Source of the DNA: Gnetum montanum
Taxonomy: Eukaryota; Streptophyta; Gnetopsida; Gnetales; Gnetaceae
Direction: 5' to 3'
DNA length: 64,000 nucleotides
Assembly: GCA_015680685.1 (NCBI GenBank)
Contig: MNCI01001903.1
Coordinates: forward strand, 481,093 to 545,092
Shown here: positions 1 through 11,675 of the stretch, one piece after another
How positions within the stretch are numbered: the first letter of the stretch is position 1
Layout of the letters: each line of letters begins with the position of its first letter
Position numbers and translations under genes: made by a program
Notes under the pieces: model-generated
Told to the model about the DNA's origin: nothing
Seen by the model: the letters and a program-made list of their open reading frames with translations, nothing else
Databases searched by the model: none

Positions 1-524
1 ATATATGATTATATTAATTATAAATACATATATCTTATGTATATATACAAATTATATAAATATTATTTACATAAGCATTATAGTTTAATAGAAATAGGGC
101 AACCAACCCATCCACGGAGGCGGAGGCGCAGACTTCGAAGACGGGTGTGGCTTGTGCAGGGAGCCTAACTCAAGCAATCCTAGCAGGTGATCTAAAGAAG
201 GCCCTACAATGGGTTGAGCAGGTTCTAGTGGGTGTCTTGGGCTAGGCCATTGATGCTCTCTGTCAACTATAGCTCTATGACCATGCTACTTCCCCACTAG
301 GCTAGTGCGCATCCTGCATGATCAGCGTGTTACAAGACATCATCTCATCGATGAGCTAGCTGGTGCTGATGTCAATTAACTGTCTACCCACTTCCTCTGT
401 GGCTTAGGCTAGTCTATTGGTCCACCAAGCTTCCAATGTGCAAATGACTTATGCTTTTTCACTCTCGCATGCTACCGATATGCCTAGCACCACCACAACA
501 GGAAGCAGTGACAACAAGAGTAGG

Positions 525-593
525 TGAGCAAGGGTTTGACTATAGCATATAGTAGCGGTAGGTGGGTTAGAGCAGGTGAGCAAGGGTTTGACA
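525..593. repeat. Direct repeat of an 18-bp word
   Basis: The word GGTGAGCAAGGGTTTGAC occurs twice about 52 bases apart. The spacer also carries related GTAGGTGGGTTAGAG text. It is a small local duplication with no coding sense. Confidence 0.7.
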
Positions 594-879
594 GTGAGTT
601 CACGGTAATAGTAGGGAATGATGATGACAAGCATGCACCAAGGGCAGCAGCAATAGTGAATAGGAGGCGGTAGGGTATCATGATAAACGAAGATTATGAT
701 CCCAAAATTGCCACTATTATCTCTTTTTCCCATCAACCAAAAGAATACAAACAAAATTTAATTTTGTAAATTAAAATGTTAACATTAATATTTACCCCTA
801 TAATCATGGATCTGGTATCTTAATTTATATTCATTAAAATTTACCAGCCTCACTACCACCTTTCTCCACATGAAAATTT

Positions 880-927
880 ATTCATGAAAGAAGGAATCTT
901 AATATTCATGAAAGAAGGAATTTTAAT
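880..927. repeat. Two tandem 24-bp units
   Basis: The unit ATTCATGAAAGAAGGAATCT plus TAAT is repeated head to tail with one C/T difference. A CTCCACATGAAA word flanks the pair on both sides, so the original duplication may have been larger. It sits just before the first recognisable retroelement sequence. Confidence 0.75.
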
Positions 928-1124
928 ATTACCGAACACATTCTCCACATGAAAGAAGGGATACTTCCTCTTACCCTTATCCTCCTTCTGTCCCTGCACA
1001 TGCTCCTCCTTCACCTGCATAGCTACCACCTACTCCACCTATGCAAGGTGAACTACTAGCTCAACCATAACAACATAATGCTACGAGGGCTACTAACTTA
1101 CAATCGGTTAATCAATTAGATGGT

Positions 1125-1788
1125 TTGAACACTCAATCAAAGAAAAAACCTTTCTTTCAACCCTGTAATCCACCTAAGCCCTCACATACACCCACAGTGG
1201 ACAACCCTTCTCTTTCCTCTTCCTCTATATCACACACCTTTGAGTCCCCTTTAAACCAATGTTTATCAAGGATCCATGCTATAATGCTCACTCATATTGT
1301 ATCTGATTGGATCCATGCTAGAAACCTTCCTAGTAAATTAGCTGATCCTAGATGTCATCTAATTTATTTGCAGATTGCTAGAAATGACTTGTGCAAGGCT
1401 CTTCTTGATTTAGGTTCTAGTGTCAATTTAATTTCTCATGAGATGTACACCACCTGGAACCTGCCTCCTCTCAAGAAGAGAAACATAAGATTAGAATTAG
1501 TAGACTAGTCCATCACTATTCCATTGGGACTAGTGGAAGACATTGTGACCACTATCTATGGGTGGTCTTATCCTACTGATTTCCTAGTAATCAAAGTGGA
1601 GAACTACAAATGGGATTTCCCAATCATCATGGGAAGGGCATGGCTGAGCACCATCGATGTCAAAATGGGCATCAGAGATCTTTCCTTGGAGATATCCAAA
1701 GAAAATGTATTCAAAAATATCGAGAAGAAGAGAGTTCCATGCATCACATATAGTGATACTAGGTGCAATTGTGTGCATAAACTTTAGG
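1125..1788 (+). pseudogene. Element A retropepsin (protease) region, broken
   Basis: An aspartic protease active site is visible as ALLDLGSSVNLIS near 1399-1437, followed about 80 residues later by the flap-side motif IIMGRAWLSTID. DLGSS in place of DTGS is usual in Athila-type proteases. A TAG at 1507-1509 splits the domain into frames 1125-1508 and 1524-1787. In the element the protease would be cut from a gag-pol polyprotein and mature the other parts. The downstream CITYSDTRCNC segment is shared with elements B, C and E. It is non-functional as it stands. Confidence 0.85.
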
Positions 1789-3170
1789 CCATTAAGAAAA
1801 CATCTATCTCTACATGCAAGTAGTGTGCACCAGAAGCAAAAATTCAAAGGTGTCTATATGTAATAGCCACAAAACAAGAGGGCACCCAGTGGCTGACTGC
1901 TAATTTTGAAAGCAACACACTTTTCATGGAACCAACTAAGAGCCTGACATGTGCATATGTCACAAGCATGGATGAACTTAAGCAAGTTCATAACCAACTC
2001 TTTGATAATACAAGTGATGATACTCACTAAGGAGAGTTGGAAATTCTTCAAAAGTTTAAACAAAAGCCCCTGGAACTGAAAACACTACCAACTAGAATGG
2101 AATATGTGTTTTTGAAAAATGGAACGTCAATTATAATCAATGTCAATCTTGCTCTAGAGAAGAAAAAGATGTTGTTGAATGTAGTTGAAAAATGGCCAAA
2201 AGCTTTTCCATGGTCATATCCTTAACTCGTAGGGATTGATCCTAGGATATGCCAGCATCGCATCTACATTGATCTGGTCATGAAGCCAAAATGATAACCA
2301 CAAAGGTGATTGAATCCCAAATTAAAGCATATCATCAAGGAGGAAATCAAGCAACTCCTCAAGGTGGGGTTCGTTTATTCCATTGCGAATAGTGAGTGAG
2401 TTAGCCCATTTATAATTATGCCAAAGAAAGGTGGTAAGTGGTAAGTCTACATCAACTCTTGGCTACTGAATATGGCAACATTCAAAGATCATTTTTCATT
2501 GCCATTTGTTGCCCAGGTCCTCGACACAATATTTGGGCATTGCTACTACAGCTTTCTAGATGGTTATAGTGGCTATAACTAGATTTAAATTGCACCAGAA
2601 GACCAAGAAAAGATAACATTCACAAGTCCCTAGGGGACTTTTACATATCACAAGATGTCATTTGTTCTATGTAATGCTCTTGGCACATTCCAATGCCTAG
2701 TGCTAAGCATTTTTCAACAACAAATCGGTAGTGGTATGGAAGTCTTCATGGATGACTTCTCCACCTATGGAGCTACATTTGAGCAAGCCCTAAACCATCT
2801 TGATCAAGTGCTAAAATAATGTGTTGAAACCAACTCGTAGCTTAATTAGTAGAAAAGTCACTTAATGGTCTAGGAAGGCATTGTATTAGGGCATAGAATA
2901 TCGCAAGCAAGAATTAAGGTAAACCCTAAAAAAATAAGGGTCATCCAAGGAATAACCTATTAGCCAGAAATAGTTAAAGATATTCAATCATTCCTTGGAC
3001 ATATTAACTACTATTGATGATTCATAGAGAATTTCTCTAAGATCGCCAAACCATTGGTGGAGTTAACAAAGAAAGATGCTCCCTTTGTCTAGATCGTGGA
3101 ATGTGAAAAAGTATTCTAATTACTGAAGGAGAAACTTGTAAAAACTCTAATTCTACAAGCACCTAACTGG
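1789..3170 (+). pseudogene. Element A linker and reverse transcriptase, many stops
   Basis: After a poorly conserved linker, the RT domain runs from about 2240 to 3170. Readable motifs include LLNMATFKDHF, HCYYSFLDGYSGYN, the catalytic VFMDDFSTYG near 2740-2770, and SFLGH. The FMDD box replaces the more common YxDD, as in Athila elements. Stops occur at many former Trp, Gln and Arg codons (for example in GKW-stop-VYI), which fits cytosine decay in a silenced element. RT would copy the element RNA into DNA. This copy cannot encode it. Confidence 0.85.
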
Positions 3171-3179
3171 CCCAAGCCA

Positions 3180-3545
3180 TTTTATATTATGATAAATGCA
3201 TCAAATTATGCTTTGGGAGCTATGCATATGCAGTTAGATGACAAAAAATGTCCATACTACATCCACTATGCTAGCCAAAGCATTGTGGGTGCACAACTGA
3301 ATTACACCACCACAGAGAAAGAATTAATAGTAGTGGTGTTTGCCCTAGAGAGGTTCAAGCATTATGTGCTTGGATACAAGGTGTTTTTGCACACGGATCA
3401 TAATGCCATCTACTTCTTGATGAATAAGCCAACGATGAGCCCCCGTGTCATACACTGGCTGGTGATCTTGCAGGAATTCAATCTTACAATGATAGATCAA
3501 AAGGGCACTGAGAATGTGGTCGCTGATCACTTGTCTTGGTTGTGA
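3180..3545 (+). pseudogene. Element A RNase H domain (118-residue open stretch)
   Basis: This is the best preserved part of A. It carries the motif series MINASNYALGA, YASQSIVGAQLNY, TTEKELIVVVFALERF, LGYKVFLHTDHNA and ENVVADHLSWL, the typical Ty3/gypsy RNase H domain following RT. The usual first acidic residue (DAS) is changed to NAS here, so the active site is damaged. The frame is closed at both ends by stops and is not an independent gene. Confidence 0.85.
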
Positions 3546-4985
3546 TGGGATGAAAAAGAGGAAGAAGATTCATTATCTAATATGTCTCCTGATGAACTCT
3601 TCTTTGCTTGGGCTATAACTGAACAAATGCCCGATGAGCCAAAATGGTATAGTGACATTCTCACCTATCTTCTCACTCAAAAGATGATGCAAGGATTGGA
3701 CCACCAGAAGAAACAATAGTTTTTTCACCAAGTAAAACACTTCATGGAGATCAACGAACACCTCTACAAGGTGTGAACCAATGGCCTAGTTCATTGGTGT
3801 GTCCCTAATGCTGATCAACTACGCATTCTCTAAGAAGCCCATGAAGGTCCTTGTGGAGGAAACTATGCTAGGAGATGCATGGCCATTGAAATCCTAATGG
3901 TAGGGTACTATTGGCCAACAATCTTTAGGGATGCTCACCATTATGTCCACTCTTATGAACAATGCCAACGAGATGGTGGAATGAATACTCAAATGGAGGA
4001 ACCTCAATAATGGATTCAACCACTGGAACCCTTCGACATCTAAAGCATTGATTTCATGGGTCCCATCATGCCCATGTCAAATGAAAAAGGCATACATCAT
4101 AGTTGTTGTTGACTATTATACGAAATAGGTAGAAGTAGCAATCTTCATCAACTATACATCTTCTATTGCTACTCAGTTTGTACAAAAAAATGTTATAAAT
4201 AGGTGTGCCACGTGCATTAATTTCTGATAATGGAATTCACTTCATAGGCACTACTTTTTGAAAGCTCATGCAATGATTAGGGGTTGAACATAAACTCACA
4301 ACACCCTAACACACCCAAGCTAATGGTCAAGCTAAGGTTACCAATAGGAAAATCACAAAGATACTAACAAGAACTATTACCAAGTATAGGAAGAACTAGA
4401 GCACAAAACTAAATGATGCCCTTTGGACCTACCACTCAACCTAGAAACTTCCTATAGGCTACTCTCCCTATGAACTTATGTACAAAAAACTACCAATACT
4501 TTCTATTCAATCTGAACTTTGTACACTTTCAACGGCTTGTGACCTTAACCCTGACTTAAGTCTAACCCAAAAAGAAAGATTAATGAAACTCAACCTACTA
4601 GACAAAAACTAATTAGTAGCCTTATCACCTAACGAGTTGCATAAGGCTTATAACAAAAAGTGTCATGACCTGAAAATTAGAAAAGTCAAATTTCAACCAA
4701 AAGAAAAGGTTCTCTACTAGAACCCCACACACATACCTCAACGAACTAAGTTTCAAACATTTTGGGAAGAACCTTACATCATTTATGAAACTTTTCCTTC
4801 AAGGGCCATGATGATCTATAAACCTGATAGCCCAAACAAGAAACAATTGGTCAACATCCAACAAATTAAACCTTTCCATGAGCATACACTAGCTAACACA
4901 ACCTCATCAGATGAACAACCATGCTCCATATTTTGGATCTCCTCCTTTCAACATAGTTGTGGGGGAGATGGCCACTCATGCTAAT
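3546..4985 (+). pseudogene. Element A integrase, broken
   Basis: The HHCC zinc-binding region is visible at about 3835-3975 (AHEGPCGG, GYYWPTIFRDAHHYVHS, CQRDGG). Then comes the core start SIDFMGPI, and later ISDNGIHF-like and AYHSTW-like segments near 4215-4440. A TAA at 4008-4010 interrupts the chain between the zinc domain and the core; the same stop is present in elements B, C and E. The C-terminal part ends near 4960 in a purine-rich GTGGGGGAGATGG tract. Integrase would insert the cDNA; this copy is dead. Confidence 0.85.
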
Positions 4986-6987
4986 CATACAAAGTAGCTC
5001 CTCGATTTTTCAAAGTTTTTGTTTTACAATTTTTTATTTTACGTATTCTTAAATTTATATCTTTTTTTTCATGTATTTAATCTTATTTAATTTTTGTTTT
5101 ACACCATCGTTATTATATTTGATATTTCTTCACAATTTTACACTTTCTTTTATATTTTCTTCTATTTTATTTCTGATGTGATTTTCTAAATTTTTGTTAA
5201 TAAGTGCCAAGTACATTAGTAATGCGTTACTTAATGGTGGTATGTACTATTTTTGTTATTTGATTATTGGTGTCTAGTTTCTAGCTTTGAATTTTGTTAC
5301 TAATAATTAGGACATGGTTTCTTTTCATGTAATAGGCAGTGGATCCACAACATCCACCCATCCACACACTCTATGGTTTTCCTTATTTTGGAAACATGCA
5401 GTCTCTTTTTCATTAATCAAACTTTAATAAATTTGTGACTTTGGTAGTTTCCAGAATTGGGAAGGATTCAAAGGTTTGAACATGGTGTGGCTTTAAGCAG
5501 ATTTAGTATTCTTTGTCCTTTTCTATTGCTTAGGTGCATGTGTGTTTTCATGAATTTCTTATTGTTCCATTCCATATAATAAAAGGAAGTTGAATAGGTC
5601 CTTGCATGGTGTGGTTCTCATCAGAAGAAGAAAAAAAATAAAAAAAAACATGATGAGGATTCAAAGCACACCCCTTGGACAAAGTAAATGTATGTGTCTT
5701 TGCATGGTATGGTTCCCAAAAAAACAAAAACAACACAATGGGAATTCAAGCACACCCCTTAGACAAAATAAATGAGCTACAAGCACTTATTATGGGATTA
5801 GTCCCCTTTAACTAAGGCCCTTACTCACTTTCTACTTCTTCTCTAATAAGGAATGGTGGTTGTTCTATGGGAGCACTCTTGTGTCTCAAGGGATGGATTG
5901 GTTTTAGAATGTCGATGAAAAGTTACTAAATGTGGTTGATTTTGGTCTAGACTAAGGATGGATCCTATCAAGTCATTTAACCACAAAATCCACAAGGGAC
6001 TTCATGTGACCATAATTGGGAACTCCATTCCACTCTCTCTCTCACCCATCGATGCTTTCCATGTTTCATCTCACTGCTGATTTCATGTTCTGGTTCAATG
6101 TCCTAGTTTGATGTGTTGGAATTCTTAGTTAGTTTCTTCTAGGTTTTTGTACTTAACCTTCTATAACCATTAATCATCCATAGAGCCCACAAACTCTTTC
6201 GTTTAAAGTTATGCAAGGGCATAAAAGGCCTGTGCCTACTTTGGGGAGCACCCACCTGCATATCTTTTGGTTAGGTTAGTTAAGTTCTTTATCCTTAAAC
6301 ATTTTTATGATCAAATTCTTTTTGTTTATCCCATTAATGACATCCAATTGTGCACATCTTCACAACATTTTTTAGTGAACTTTCCTTTTTACTATTGTGA
6401 ATTCTTACACCCTCTTCAAATATTTTCTTGTATTGAACTTTTTAAAATTTAGTGGACTACTTAATTTAATTAACCTTATTTGTCAACCTTCCTACTAAAA
6501 CTATCAAAGAAACCAATCTACCACAATCACAACTTAGCCTAGTGTAACCATCGACGAGACAAGGCATTTAACCACTATGTATTACACATTGCATACTAAT
6601 TCATTATTTTGTTGTGATTGCAATGGGAAGCATGGACTGGAAGTAGGAGTATCTTCACCAAGGATGATGAAGTAGTACCACACAATGAGGATCATTCATG
6701 ATCATTGGATCTCTTCTCTCTCTCTCTCTCTCTCTCATTCTTCTGCTACTAAGAGGTGTTGGATGTCAGTGTTACCTTGGGTGTTCACTTCTCCTATCAT
6801 GAACACTCAATGTTGTAAAAATTATAGTTTCATACACTTGGGCACTCAGAGCCTACATGTTTGTTTTATCTAAGTCAGTTTTTCATGTTAGTCAATAATC
6901 CCATATCTACCAAATATGTTGTGTTGTAAATAACTTGTTCCTCCTCTTCTTAACTCAAGGATGAGTTTTCATTCAATCATGGAGGTA
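4986..6987 (+). other. Element A 3' noncoding domain and polypurine tract
   Basis: About 2 kb lie between the integrase end and the LTR without a convincing reading frame. Blocks of this DNA recur in elements B, C and E, including the TTGCATGGTGTGGTTC block, GGGAAGCATGGACT and the terminal GATGAGTTTTCATTCA tract. A CT microsatellite lies at 6713-6736. The last purine-rich bases before 6988 (GGAGGTA) are the plus-strand primer site. No env-like protein with signal peptide or membrane spans was found. Confidence 0.8.
5601..5775 (+). repeat. 98-bp tandem duplication in the element A 3' domain
   Basis: The block starting TTGCATGGTGTGGTTC and ending CACACCCCTTGGACAAA is present twice, offset by 98 bases (TGCATGG at 5603 and 5701). 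Elements B, C and E each have it once. The A-rich middle varies in length between copies. Confidence 0.75.
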
Positions 6988-7847
6988 TGATGAAACATGT
7001 TTTGGTTAGCTGTGACGTTAGGGCTACAACATTGCATACACAATGTCGAGGCCTAGATCTGACGTTAAATATCTGATGTCGAGGCATATTCCCCAAGTAT
7101 ATAAATACCATGCTCGGGATCTAGCTTTCACAAATTTTTCATTAGTCAATTTTTAGTTTTCAAGCAAGGTAGTGAAGCTCTTACTATTTCTTCTCCCTAG
7201 AGTTAGAATATTTTCTGAATGCTTGCAGAAGGAATCTAAAGTGTGTATAGTTCTTTGTTTAAACACTAATGTACCTGACCACAGCAGTGTGATGGGAATA
7301 AAACAAACTCTTTTGAGAATCCTTGCAGCACTAAGAATAGGTTAATATTTTCTTTATTGCATGTTACTTTCTTGTTCTTTACTTTAATGCACTTGATTCA
7401 GCAATTTATTTTTGGCAGTTAATGAACATGAGCATGACCACTTAGAGCATTTATATAGTACTTGGTAACCCAGCAATGGTTAATGTTTGGTAGCCCAGTA
7501 GTGCTATATGTGTTCAAGATGTGTTCAGGAAAGTGGGGCAGTTACTTATGTTAGGCTAGCTAGAGAATAGACATTAATTTTCAATATACTCTATCCTTAT
7601 TCTTATTGTAGAAGATTACACCCATAAAATATAAAACGACAAAAATTCATATATCTAAATTACACTTAAACCATACCCCTGAGCCTCACAAGTGTAGTTG
7701 GGAAGACAACGAACGTTCTCAACATTGTTTCACTTCCTAGAGAAACTAGTGTACGAGATAACTATAGGTCCATAGAATTTGACTGGATCACGCATAACAC
7801 CTTAGTGATTCATATGGTTGGGCATAAGGGTACCTCACCGCTCATTA
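6988..7847 (+). repeat. Element A 3' LTR (860 bp)
   Basis: It starts TGATGAAACATG directly after the polypurine tract and ends CTCATTA, close to the TGATGA...TCATCA termini of the other LTRs. A TATA-like TATATAAATA lies near 7099. The R/U5 part shares CCTAGAGTTAGAATATTTTC, the doubled TTGGTAACCCAG / TTTGGTAGCCCAGTA boxes and the GGGTACCTC end with all Athila-like LTRs here. The next bases (7848 on) are protease sequence of element B, not a PBS. The LTR therefore closes A and is not the 5' LTR of B. Confidence 0.85.
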
Positions 7848-8915
7848 GCATGAAACTTGCCTCCTCTAAAGAAGAAAAATATCATATTAGAATTGGCAAA
7901 CCAGTCCATCATTGTTCCATTGGGACTAGTAGAAGACATTGTGACCATTGTCTGTGAGTGGTCTTATCCTACTGATTTCCTAGTGATCAAGGTGAAGAAC
8001 TACAAAGGGTACTTCCCAACCATCATGGAAAGGGCATGGCTAAGCACTATTGATGCAAGAATGGGCATCAAAGATCTTTCCATGGAAATATCTAAAGAAA
8101 ACACATTCAAGAAGATCAAGAAGAAGCAAGTTCCATGCATCACGTACAACGATACAAGGTGTAATTGTGTGAAAAAACTTTAGTCAGTGCAATGCAAATC
8201 CATTTCTTCATGTAAGCAGTGTGCACCAAAAGTAGACATTCAAAGGTGTTTGTACACAATAGCCACAAAACAAGAGAGCACACAGTGGCTAACCACTAAT
8301 TCTGAAAATACCACACTTTGCATGGAACCTACTGAGAGCCTAACATGCACATATGTCATAACCATGGATTAACTAAAGCAAGTTCATCACCAACTCTCTG
8401 AAAATGCAAATGATGATACCTATTGGAAAGAGTTGGAAAGTCTTAAAAATTTCAAGCAAGAACCCTTTGAATTAAAAAATTTACCTGCCAACATGAAATA
8501 TGTATTCTTAAAAAATGGAAAGTTAGTAATAATCAATGAAAATCTTACTCCAAAACAAAAAAAAATACTGTTAAATGTGGTTGAAAAATGGTTAGTAGCC
8601 TTTGCTTGGTCCTATCCCAAACTCACAGGGATTGATCCTTGAATATGCCTACATCGTATCTACACTGACCTAGTCATGAAGCCAAAGAGGTAGCCATGAA
8701 GATGATTAAATCCTAAACTAAAGTATATCATCAAGGAGGAAATTGAACAACTCCTCAAGCCAAGGTTTATCTATCCCTTTATGGATAGTGAGTGGGTTAG
8801 TCCACTCATGATTATGCTAAAGAAAGATGGCAAGTGGTGGGTCAACAGTAATTTTTGGCTATTGAATATGGCAACATTCAAGGATTAGTTTCCATTATCA
8901 ATCATTGATCAAGTG
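7848..8915 (+). pseudogene. Element B, left part: protease end to RT start
   Basis: The fragment begins inside protease (NLPPLKKKNIILELA) and runs on through SYPTDFLVIKV and ERAWLSTIDA to CNCVKKL, which ends with TAG at 8181-8183. The linker frame 8433-8642 has KNGKLVIINENLTPKQKK. The RT start is interrupted at 8915 by element C. Gag, the first half of protease and the 5' LTR of B are missing. The sequence is closest to element A. Stops and indels show it is dead. Confidence 0.85.
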
Positions 8916-9792
8916 TGATGAGCAGCAAGGTACCCCTATGCTCAACCATATGAATACAAGTGTTTCACGCACAATCTAGTTGAATTCCAAGGACTAAGTG
9001 TCTATGCGCCTTTGTGGAACAAGGATGGGTTGGTTGATCGTTGTCTTCCCAAACTTACTTGTATGTCACGATTGTATGGTTAAGTAAGCTTGAGGCATAT
9101 GATTGTTATATATTTTATGTTTTTATGTCCTATGCTAATAAGGGAGAAGAGAGATAACTAAGTGACTAATTTATCTTAACTACTTATTAACTAAGTTCTA
9201 ACTAATCCTAACACCAGCATCCATTCTTACTTCCCGTACACATCTTGAACCGGTGCAACACTACTGGGATTACCAAATGCTAATCGTTACTGGGTTACCA
9301 AGTGTTACACGCATGCGCGAAGTGATCGTACTAAGTGTAATTTAACAATTTTCTTAATTGATCAAAATGAATTGCTACGCTAATAACATAAATGTAAAGT
9401 GCATAAAATAAAATAAATGCATATGAAAATAAAATAAAAGAAGTGTGTAAGAAAACAAATCTCAAGTACTGCAAGGATGAATCGAAGAGCTCATCTTTAT
9501 TATCGTACACAAGGTATGCTCAGGTACACAATGCTCGAATAAAGATCCATCCACACTTAGACCTCCTATTGCGGGCACTTCAAAAATACTCTAACTTTCA
9601 AACAAACTACTAGAGTTTCGCTACTTGACTTCTAAAAGACTTCCTTTTCCAATTTTGTGCCTGGGCACTGTATTTATAGGCTTGGAAGCAATGACTCTAA
9701 TAATTAGAGTAACCACTCTAATAATTAGAATAAACCTCTAGAGTAACTGCTCTAATAATTAGAATAAACCGCTAGATTAATTACTCTCATCA
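8916..9792 (-). repeat. Element C 3' LTR (877 bp)
   Basis: On the minus strand it starts TGATGAGAG after the tract GTCGTGGGGGTA (9793-9804) and ends CTGCTCATCA. The TATA box GCCTATAAATACA is the complement of bases around 9670-9682. Upstream of it, at about 9690-9792, lie roughly three units of a 34-bp AT-rich repeat. It matches the partner LTR at 18047-18992 apart from scattered changes and two missing repeat units. Confidence 0.95.
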
Positions 9793-9804
9793 TACCCCCA
9801 CGAC

Positions 9805-11675
9805 TGAATGAAAACTCATCCTTGAGTTCCTTAAAAAATATTAGGAAGGTATGGGATTATTGACTAATTAACAACTGATGGTGAAATGGGATGATAGACT
9901 CAACATGCCCAGTGATGGATCAATAAGCATATTACAACATTGTGGTGAATACTCATACATAAATGACATCCAAGCCTTTTTTTGGTAGCTTGTAGAGAAA
10001 GAGAGAGAAAGAAAAAGAAGCATGTTGCTGCCAATGCTAAGATTGCACCTTCCATTTTTTATCCATAGCCACACCACCAGACTTGCTCCTTTCGTAAATG
10101 CTCTAGTTCTGGTCCATCCTGAGTGCTTCCTCCAAGCCCAGTCCATTATTTGTATGATCACCATTTGCACACACAACACAATCACAAATGAGCAAGGATA
10201 GATAAACCACAATGAAGTTAATACCTTGCCTTGATATCAAGCGCATTGGTTGAGTTGTGGTTATGGCAGAAACTAGTTCGAAGATTTATCACAGGTGACT
10301 ACCCAAGGTGTAGAGTTAGGCAAATAGTAAAATGGAGAAAATTGAAAAATTTGTGCCAAGGCCCCCATGACTAAGAGCGAACCTCCAGTAGCTATAAGAT
10401 GAAAAAATATGAGAAACAAGAAAGATAGGAAAAAATAACAATGGCAATGCCAATAACATGGATGTCATGGATGGGGATGAAATAAGAGATGATTGATTGT
10501 AGGAAATGTTTAAGGAAAAGAACTTAACAATTGCATCAAAAAGGAATGCCAGTGGATCCTTGCCAAAGCAGGCTCATGCCTTTTATGCCTTGACAAACCC
10601 ACAAACCAAAGAGTCCGTAGGCTCTAGGAATGTCATTTGGAAGCAAAAGTTAAAAAATTACCCACAGGAATTCACCAAAGAAAAATAATGCATCAACCCA
10701 AAAATGGACTAATGATAAAACTGGCAATGAGGTGAAAATGGAAAGAAAGATGGAGAGGAGAGAATGGAATGGAATCCCAAGAACAAGGTTGTGTAAAGTC
10801 CCTTGTGTACTTTATGGTTAATGTGACTGAGTAGAACTCATCCAAATCTAGACTCAAACAAACCACATTTAGTGACCTTGCATCAACACACTTGGCCAAT
10901 CCATCCTCTTGAAGCAATAAGAATGCTTCCACAAAGAGTCACCACTAGTCCGAAGAGAGCAAGATGGAGAAGCAGGAAGTGAGAAAGGGCCTCAGTTAGA
11001 GGGAATCTTCAAGCATGGGTAATATGTCTTTCCAGTTCCATAAGCAGTGCTTGTAGCCCATATTTCTTTATTATGTCTAAGGGGTGTGCTTTGAATTCTC
11101 ACTTTTCTTCTTTCTTTTTCATTTTTTTTCTTTTGCATGAGAACCACACCATGCAAAGACTTATTTTTATTCACTCAGCTTCCTAATATTTGAATAATGT
11201 TATAATGGCAGAAAACCCAAGAAAAAGCATCCAAGCACCCAAGAGAATGGCCAGCACAAATGCATCGAATCCCCTTGAAGTCACACCCTTCTCATCCTTT
11301 GAGTCTTTCCTTGGTTTGAAAAATACCTAGCCACCAATTTATTAACAAGTTTACTTAGAAAAAAGGGACTATACAGTTCCAAGCCAAAGGAGACCATAGA
11401 GTTGTATGGATGAGTGGACAGCGTGGACTCATTGCCTGTTTTACCAAAAGAACCATACCTTAATATCAGCATCATAATTCAAAGGTAAAAACCAAACATT
11501 AGTAATCAATATGATATGATTCAATCCACCATCATGAGCACTTACTGGATGAAAAATAAAAGCAATCAAACAAACAAAGAAACAGTAAAAATATGAATGA
11601 TGGTGTAAAACAAAAATAAGAAAAATTGGAAAAATGTGTTAAAAAAATTCAAAAAGAACTGAGGGCCTAGAATGG
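9805..11675 (-). other. Element C 3' noncoding domain
   Basis: This 1.87-kb stretch between the integrase end and the polypurine tract has no convincing sense-strand gene. It matches the corresponding parts of A, B and E, including the TTGCATGGTGTGGTTC block (complement of about 11140-11160) and a GTCATGGGGGCC purine tract (complement of about 10363-10374). Frames 9868-10212 and 10693-10932 (-) are not conserved as protein. Confidence 0.75.

Larger units (their letters stand above)
1..959. other. Intergenic DNA left of element A; no gene seen
   Basis: The first 100 bases are very AT-rich with short TA runs. The rest is of mixed composition. Open frames on the minus strand (449-754, 484-681) are short and low-complexity in translation, with runs of Leu, Pro and Cys, and match nothing I recognise. 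There is no LTR terminus, PBS or gag motif, so the 5' end of the neighbouring element is missing rather than lying here. Confidence 0.6.
960..7847 (+). mobile_element. Element A: 5'-truncated Athila-like Ty3/gypsy retrotransposon
   Basis: The order on the plus strand is gag-pol spacer, protease, reverse transcriptase, RNase H, integrase, a 2-kb noncoding 3' domain, a polypurine tract and one LTR. This is the domain order of Ty3/gypsy elements; the protease (DLGSS) and RT (FMDD) motifs point to the Athila group. The 5' LTR, PBS and gag are absent. Homology to E and C starts near 960, in the spacer before protease. The pol frame has many stops and some frame changes, so it is a dead copy. Its LTR ends at 7847 and abuts the protease region of element B, which suggests A inserted into B and later lost its left half. 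The exact left edge is uncertain. Confidence 0.85.

Noticed and set aside
4986-6987. env-like gene in the Athila-type 3' domain
   Set aside because: Some Athila elements have one, but no frame here shows a signal peptide, membrane segment or conservation as protein across A, B, C and E.
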